From the NCBI GenBank assembly GCA_945920185.1, contig CAMEJP010000020.1:1-36050 (forward strand): a DNA stretch of 36,050 nt, in the 5' to 3' direction. Shown here in pieces: positions 32,071 to 36,050 of the stretch; position 1 is the first letter of the stretch, and every line of letters begins with the position of its first letter. The position numbers and the translations under genes were made by a program. This DNA comes from an uncultured Eubacterium sp. (GTDB lineage: Bacteria > Bacillota > Clostridia > Lachnospirales > Lachnospiraceae). The notes beneath the pieces were generated by a model, which made no database searches, was not told the origin of the DNA, and saw only the letters and a program-made list of their open reading frames with translations.

Positions 32071-33289
32071 AATTTTCCAACCTCCGAAATTCCTCATGGA
32101 GAGGTCTTTTTACCCGCTTTCTGGTAATCTCGCACAGTCCGAGACGCGTCATATCAACAAGCGTGGTTTTTACTTTGTCCAAAGCAAGAAGCTCTCCGAA
32201 ATGCTTCATAAGCTCCTGATTGTTTTCTTTAGACTCCATATCGATGAAATCCACTAATATTATGCCCGAATAATTGCGAATTCTTAACTGATATGCAATT
32301 TCTTTTGCCGCTTCCATATTGACCTTGAAAAAGGTTGCTTCCCTGTCAGCTTTTTTGCCGTCAAATTTGCCCGTATTCACGTCAATTACCGTCAGGGCTT
32401 CCGTAGGTTCAATCACAAGATATCCGCCTGATTTGAGCCATACACGCTTTTTTAAGGCAGCTTCAAGCCTGCTCTCAAGAGAATAAAGCTTTGAGAGAGG
32501 AAGCAGCTTATCCTCATACAGTGTGAGTTTGGACAGATTATTCGGACAAATCTTAGTGATATAAGAAAGACAGTCGCCGTAGCTGTCGGTATCATCAGTA
32601 ACTATTTTTTCAAGTGAGTCTATGTTCACATTTGACAAAATGCTGTTTTTGCCGTGATTATAAAGACAGGTAAATGCAGGCCGGTATCTGCACACTTCAA
32701 GGATTCTGAGTAAAAGTGCCTGAAGCTCCAAAGCTTCGTTTACAATGTTTTCATCATCTGCCTCCATGGCACATGTCCGTATCACCATGCCTGTCTGCGG
32801 CTCAAGCCTGTCTTTGAGAAGTGACGTCAAATGCTCTCTTCTTGCCCTGTCGGTAATCTTTGCCGACACGCACACATTTCCGGAAAGCGTAGCCACCACA
32901 AAATGTCCTGCTATATTGATGTCGGAGGACGCCACCGCCATCTTGGTTTTTATGGTATCGCGGACTACCTGTACAAGTATCAGGTCTCCCACATTTACCT
33001 TATCATTGTTTTTTCTGTTAAGAAATATGGGATGCTCATTTTCCGTAAGGGAATAATAGCATTTTTCTCCTTTGCTTATCTCGATAAATGCAGCGTTTAT
33101 GTTTTTAACCACATTTTCGACACGTCCTACATAAATATTGCCAAGAACGCTTTTTGGTAAAGGTGCGCCGTTTGTGGCGCTTCCCGATGCTTCGTCCGTG
33201 GCAACATTTACCTCTGTGAGTCTGTCATCCTCAAACAGAGCAGATATTTTCCTGTCATAAACATTTGTAATTACAAGTCTGTTTCCCAC
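32045..33289 (-). CDS. Ribonuclease E/G family protein
   Basis: 414 residues, RNase G-sized. The embedded S1 domain is near the N-terminus (GNIYVGRVENVVKNINAAFIEI), followed by the 5'-sensor region and the DNase I-like catalytic part with metal-binding Asp residues in LTVIDVNTGKFDG and ILVDFIDME. No long RNase E C-terminal scaffold; whether the Zn-link CxxC pair is present I could not find. The start is a GTG at 33289 because GGAAGG at 33297-33302 (overlapping the HisIE stop) is seven bases upstream; a TTG at 33295 is too close. It often precedes rplU in clostridia, as here. Confidence 0.9.
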   Translation of the reverse strand: MGNRLVITNVYDRKISALFEDDRLTEVNVATDEASGSATNGAPLPKSVLGNIYVGRVENVVKNINAAFIEISKGEKCYYSLTENEHPIFLNRKNNDKVNVGDLILVQVVRDTIKTKMAVASSDINIAGHFVVATLSGNVCVSAKITDRARREHLTSLLKDRLEPQTGMVIRTCAMEADDENIVNEALELQALLLRILEVCRYRPAFTCLYNHGKNSILSNVNIDSLEKIVTDDTDSYGDCLSYITKICPNNLSKLTLYEDKLLPLSKLYSLESRLEAALKKRVWLKSGGYLVIEPTEALTVIDVNTGKFDGKKADREATFFKVNMEAAKEIAYQLRIRNYSGIILVDFIDMESKENNQELMKHFGELLALDKVKTTLVDMTRLGLCEITRKRVKRPLHEEFRRLENYEFQNSDI

Positions 33290-33301
33290 AATCAAACCTT
33301 C

Positions 33302-34564
33302 CTATCTTCTGGCAAGCTCTGTGATGATTTCATCCCAGGTAACGCCCTTTAACGCCATAAGCACCATAACATGGTAGAGGAAGTCAGCCACCTCATACTT
33401 GATTTCTTCCTTGTCAGGATTCTTTGCGGCTATGACTATTTCGGTTGCCTCCTCGCCTACTTTTTTGAGAATTTTATCTATTCCCTTGTCAAAGAGGTAA
33501 TTTGTGTATGAGCCTTCCTTTGGATGCTCCTTTCTGTCAAGAATCGTACCCATAACCTCGTTAAATACCTTTAACGGATTGGTGTTTGCATATTCTCTGG
33601 CGAAAAGATTTGTGTAAAAGCATGAGCGGTTTCCCGTGTGGCATGCTGCTCCGACCTGACGCACCTTTGCAAGAAGTGTGTCGCTGTCGCAGTCTATCTC
33701 CATACTCATAACATACTGAAAATGTCCTGACGTAAGACCTTTTACCCATATCTCCTGACGGCTTCTGCTAAAATATGTCATCTTTCCGGTAGATACGGTA
33801 AGGTTAAATGCTTCCTCGTTCATATACGCAAGCATAAGCACTTCGTCAGTCTTATAATCCTGAACAATTACAGGTATAAGACCGTCACTGTTAAGTTTAA
33901 AGCTGTCAAAGGAAATGCTGCTCTCAAACATATTTACGTCTTTTCCCAAGGCTTTAAGCTCTGCCTTAAGATTCATAATGTCAAATGTGCAGTCATAGTA
34001 AGGTTTGATGACAGAAGGAGTTTCTGAACCTTCAGAGTCCGAAACAGCTTTATCCAAAGCATTTTCTGAAGTATTTGCCGCAAAAAAGTCATTGACGTCT
34101 GACTCTGTTTCTTCATCTGGTACTATAATTCCTGCAATCTGTGAAGCCAAAGCTGCCAAAAGAGCTTCTTTATCAAAAATATCAGCAAAAAGAAGTATTT
34201 TCTGTTTGCCGAATCTGTCGGAAACTTCTTTTATAAGTGCTACATTGCTCTCTTTTCCTGCAAGAAGAAATGCACATTTTGCTCCTGCATAAAGGTATTT
34301 CTTGACATCCTCCGTACGTGCTACGTTTCCGCCGACCAAAAGAGGTACGTCTATGGTGTTTGCTATCTTTCTTACCATACCTATATTTGCCTCGTGTGAA
34401 GCATCATCATAGGACAGGTCATATAAGAGTATTTCATCTGCGCCGTTATCGCTGTAATCGGTGGCAATTTCCACGGGTGACTTATCAAAACCTGCTTTGC
34501 ACGCAATATCCTTATATGCCTTATTGTCCTTTAAAAATATAACCGGTATAATCTTTTCTGTCAT
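33302..34564 (-). CDS. hisIE: HisF-like half-barrel fused to HisI-HisE
   Basis: 420 residues, about twice a normal HisIE. Residues about 1-140 resemble the N-terminal half of HisF/His[13 protein letters not shown], then [38 protein letters not shown] and FADIFDK. The catalytic Asp of HisF (CLDVKDGR) is Phe here. A Ser/Glu-rich linker (about 145-225) leads to HisI, phosphoribosyl-AMP cyclohydrolase (about 228-325): [33 protein letters not shown]. HisE, the phosphoribosyl-ATP pyrophosphatase, covers about 335-420: [29 protein letters not shown]. It catalyses steps 2 and 3 of histidine synthesis. It follows hisA by one base. No hisF or hisH is present in this cluster. Confidence 0.92.
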   Translation of the reverse strand: MTEKIIPVIFLKDNKAYKDIACKAGFDKSPVEIATDYSDNGADEILLYDLSYDDASHEANIGMVRKIANTIDVPLLVGGNVARTEDVKKYLYAGAKCAFLLAGKESNVALIKEVSDRFGKQKILLFADIFDKEALLAALASQIAGIIVPDEETESDVNDFFAANTSENALDKAVSDSEGSETPSVIKPYYDCTFDIMNLKAELKALGKDVNMFESSISFDSFKLNSDGLIPVIVQDYKTDEVLMLAYMNEEAFNLTVSTGKMTYFSRSRQEIWVKGLTSGHFQYVMSMEIDCDSDTLLAKVRQVGAACHTGNRSCFYTNLFAREYANTNPLKVFNEVMGTILDRKEHPKEGSYTNYLFDKGIDKILKKVGEEATEIVIAAKNPDKEEIKYEVADFLYHVMVLMALKGVTWDEIITELARR

Positions 34565-34565
34565 A

Positions 34566-35291
34566 TTAACCTCGCATTCTGAAAAGCTCTACTGCCTCTT
34601 TTAAATCTATTCGTTTTTCATATATTGCTTTTCCTATAATGGCTCCGTAAATGCCTTCCTCCGAAAGTGCCTTAAGGTCGTCAAGAGATGACATTCCTCC
34701 TGAAGCTATTATGTCAAGTCCTGTGGCGTCACTGAGTTCCTTTGTCTTTTCCACATTCGGACCCACTAACATTCCGTCTTTTGAAATGTCTGTGTATATA
34801 ATGGTCTTCACGCCCATTTCTTTCATTTTAAGGCACAGGCTCAAAGCGGTCTTGTCGCTTAATTCTTCCCAGCCGTTGATTGCCACATATCCGTTTTTGG
34901 CGTCAACTCCGGCAACAATGCGTTCTGCTCCGAATGCATTCACCGCATCTTTGACAAATTCAGGATTTTCAACGGCTTTTGTGCCTATTATCACTCTGTC
35001 AACGCCAAGCTCAAGAACTTCTTTGATATTGTCAAGCGTTCTGATGCCGCCTCCGAGTTCTACGGGAATATTTACATTTTCAACAATTTTTTTGATTGTG
35101 GAAGCATTTACGCTTCTTCCTTTAAGCGAACCGTCGAGGTCAACGATATGGATATAGTCGGCACCGCATTCTTCAAAATAGTGCGCTACCTTGTATGGCT
35201 CATCACAGTACACGGTAACCTCATTAAACAGTCCTTGCTTTAAACGGACACATTTTCCGTCCTTTATGTCAATGGCAGGAAATAATTTCAT
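34566..35291 (-). CDS. hisA: ProFAR isomerase HisA
   Basis: 241 residues, full (beta/alpha)8 barrel. The N-terminal catalytic Asp is in [16 protein letters not shown]; the second is probably in the strand [10 protein letters not shown]; phosphate-binding segments [13 protein letters not shown] and [13 protein letters not shown] are clear. It isomerises ProFAR to PRFAR. The ATG overlaps the hisB stop as TAATG (one shared base), so translation is coupled. Confidence 0.96.
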   Translation of the reverse strand: MKLFPAIDIKDGKCVRLKQGLFNEVTVYCDEPYKVAHYFEECGADYIHIVDLDGSLKGRSVNASTIKKIVENVNIPVELGGGIRTLDNIKEVLELGVDRVIIGTKAVENPEFVKDAVNAFGAERIVAGVDAKNGYVAINGWEELSDKTALSLCLKMKEMGVKTIIYTDISKDGMLVGPNVEKTKELSDATGLDIIASGGMSSLDDLKALSEEGIYGAIIGKAIYEKRIDLKEAVELFRMRG

Positions 35292-35878
35292 TACAAACTT
35301 CCTTTCGTGGATAAAACGTCTTTTATTCTTGTATCCTTCATAGTCGCTTCGTCAAGAGCCTTTGCAAATGCTTTGAACATAGCCTCAGCTATGTGGTGGT
35401 CATTGTCTCCGGCAAGCACTCTTATGTGCAGATTCATTCCGGCACTGTAGCTTATGGCATAGAAAAATTCTTTTATCATACATGTGTCAAAATATCCTAT
35501 GCGCTCGTTTGTAAATGAAGCGTCAAAGCCAAGATACGGTCTTCCTGAAAAATCTATGGCACAAAGCACCAGTGCATCATCCATAGGAAGTATGATATCG
35601 CCAAAACGTCTTATGCCTTTTTTGTCTCCGGCAGCTTCCTTTATAGCCTGACCTAGCACAATACCAGTGTCCTCCACAAGATGGTGGCAGTCAACTTCCA
35701 AATCACCTTTTGCCTTAATGTCAGCGTCAAACATACCGTGTCTTACAAAGCTGTTTAACATATGATCAAAAAATCCGATTCCCGTATCCACCTTGCTCTG
35801 ACCTTTTCCGTCAAGGTTCAGGCTTATCTTTATGTCTGTTTCTCCTGTGGTTCTTGTAACTAATGCATTTCTTGCCAT
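35291..35878 (-). CDS. hisB: Imidazoleglycerol-phosphate dehydratase HisB
   Basis: 195 residues, monofunctional HisB (no phosphatase domain). Metal motifs DCHHLVEDTGIVLG and DNDHHIAEAMFKAFAKAL are both present, along with GIGFFDHML. It makes imidazole-acetol phosphate. AGGAGG precedes the ATG in the ten-base gap after hisD. Confidence 0.97.
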   Translation of the reverse strand: MARNALVTRTTGETDIKISLNLDGKGQSKVDTGIGFFDHMLNSFVRHGMFDADIKAKGDLEVDCHHLVEDTGIVLGQAIKEAAGDKKGIRRFGDIILPMDDALVLCAIDFSGRPYLGFDASFTNERIGYFDTCMIKEFFYAISYSAGMNLHIRVLAGDNDHHIAEAMFKAFAKALDEATMKDTRIKDVLSTKGSL

Positions 35879-35887
35879 AATATCCTC

Positions 35888-36050
35888 CTATTCTTCAAAA
35901 CGTACCTTTATGGAATTTGCGTGTGCCGTAAGCTGTTCTGCACCTGCAAACTTCTCGATGTCCTTATGTATCGGTTCAAGCGCCTCTCTTGAATAGTATA
36001 TAATGCTTGATTTCTTTACGAAGTCGTCAACATTAAGAGGTGAGAAGAAT
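35888..36050 (-). CDS. hisD: Histidinol dehydrogenase HisD, C-terminal end
   Basis: Partial gene running off the right edge; 53 C-terminal residues are visible, ending at the TAG at 35888-35890. FFSPLNVDDFVKKSSIIYYS and the ending ALEPIHKDIEKFAGAEQLTAHANSIKVRF are typical of HisD. The complete enzyme oxidises histidinol to histidine. It begins the visible his run hisD-hisB-hisA-hisIE. Confidence 0.9.
   Translation of the reverse strand, partial: FFSPLNVDDFVKKSSIIYYSREALEPIHKDIEKFAGAEQLTAHANSIKVRFEE

Overview
The window is a low-GC chromosomal segment that fits a clostridial Firmicute, most probably a Lachnospiraceae-type gut anaerobe. The signs are the radC-mreBCD-PBP2-minCDE-rodA-mgsA order, L27 with a Prp-cleaved N-terminal extension and the prp gene beside it, a lexA/LysM divergent pair like lexA/yneA, SepF/YlmH/DivIVA, strong GGAGG ribosome sites and consensus sigma-A promoters. 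I see no tRNA, rRNA, CRISPR array, insertion sequence or prophage, and no gene-free stretch longer than about 230 bases.

Layout. (1) 1-303: the 3' end of a PLP-dependent 'aluminium resistance'/methionine gamma-lyase-like gene. (2) About 330-10850, + strand: a cell-shape and septum-placement operon, radC, mreB, mreC, mreD, PBP2, minC, minD, minE, rodA, mgsA and a lipoprotein D,D-carboxypeptidase, closed by a hairpin terminator. (3) A small DUF378 gene on the - strand. (4) About 11180-19630, + strand: HlyD-like membrane protein, yggS, sepF, ylmH, divIVA, aroB, lspA, rluD-type pseudouridine synthase, cytidylate-kinase-like protein, and a membrane-anchored protein with an apparently dead L,D-transpeptidase (YkuD) fold, closed by a terminator. 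(5) At about 19.6 kb transcription flips. From there nearly every gene is on the - strand: a Xer-like tyrosine recombinase with a dif-like inverted repeat upstream, a DEAD-box helicase with a strongly structured leader, then (+) ttcA-like, (-) a LysM protein diverging from (+) lexA across an SOS regulatory region, and (-) a large BspA-type leucine-rich-repeat surface protein. (6) 27139-31408, - strand: the ribosome/GTPase operon rplU-prp-rpmA-obgE-yhbY-nadD/yqeK-rsfS, with an L21 leader, a terminator inside the operon and an obgE reading frame broken by an apparent 25-base deletion. (7) 31414 to the right edge, - strand: hisD (partial), hisB, hisA, a three-part HisF-like/HisI/HisE fusion, an RNase E/G and a HAD phosphatase.

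How the genes fit together. Blocks 2 and 4 cover rod elongation (MreBCD, RodA, PBP2), crosswall placement (MinCDE, SepF, DivIVA), envelope maturation (D,D-carboxypeptidase, LspA) and two less understood envelope proteins (HlyD-like, pseudo-YkuD). The lexA region ties DNA damage to a probable division inhibitor. The most notable items are the degenerate YkuD protein, the degenerate HisF half-barrel fused to HisIE in a his cluster lacking hisH and hisF, the broken obgE, the dif-like site at a strand switch, and the structured helicase leader.
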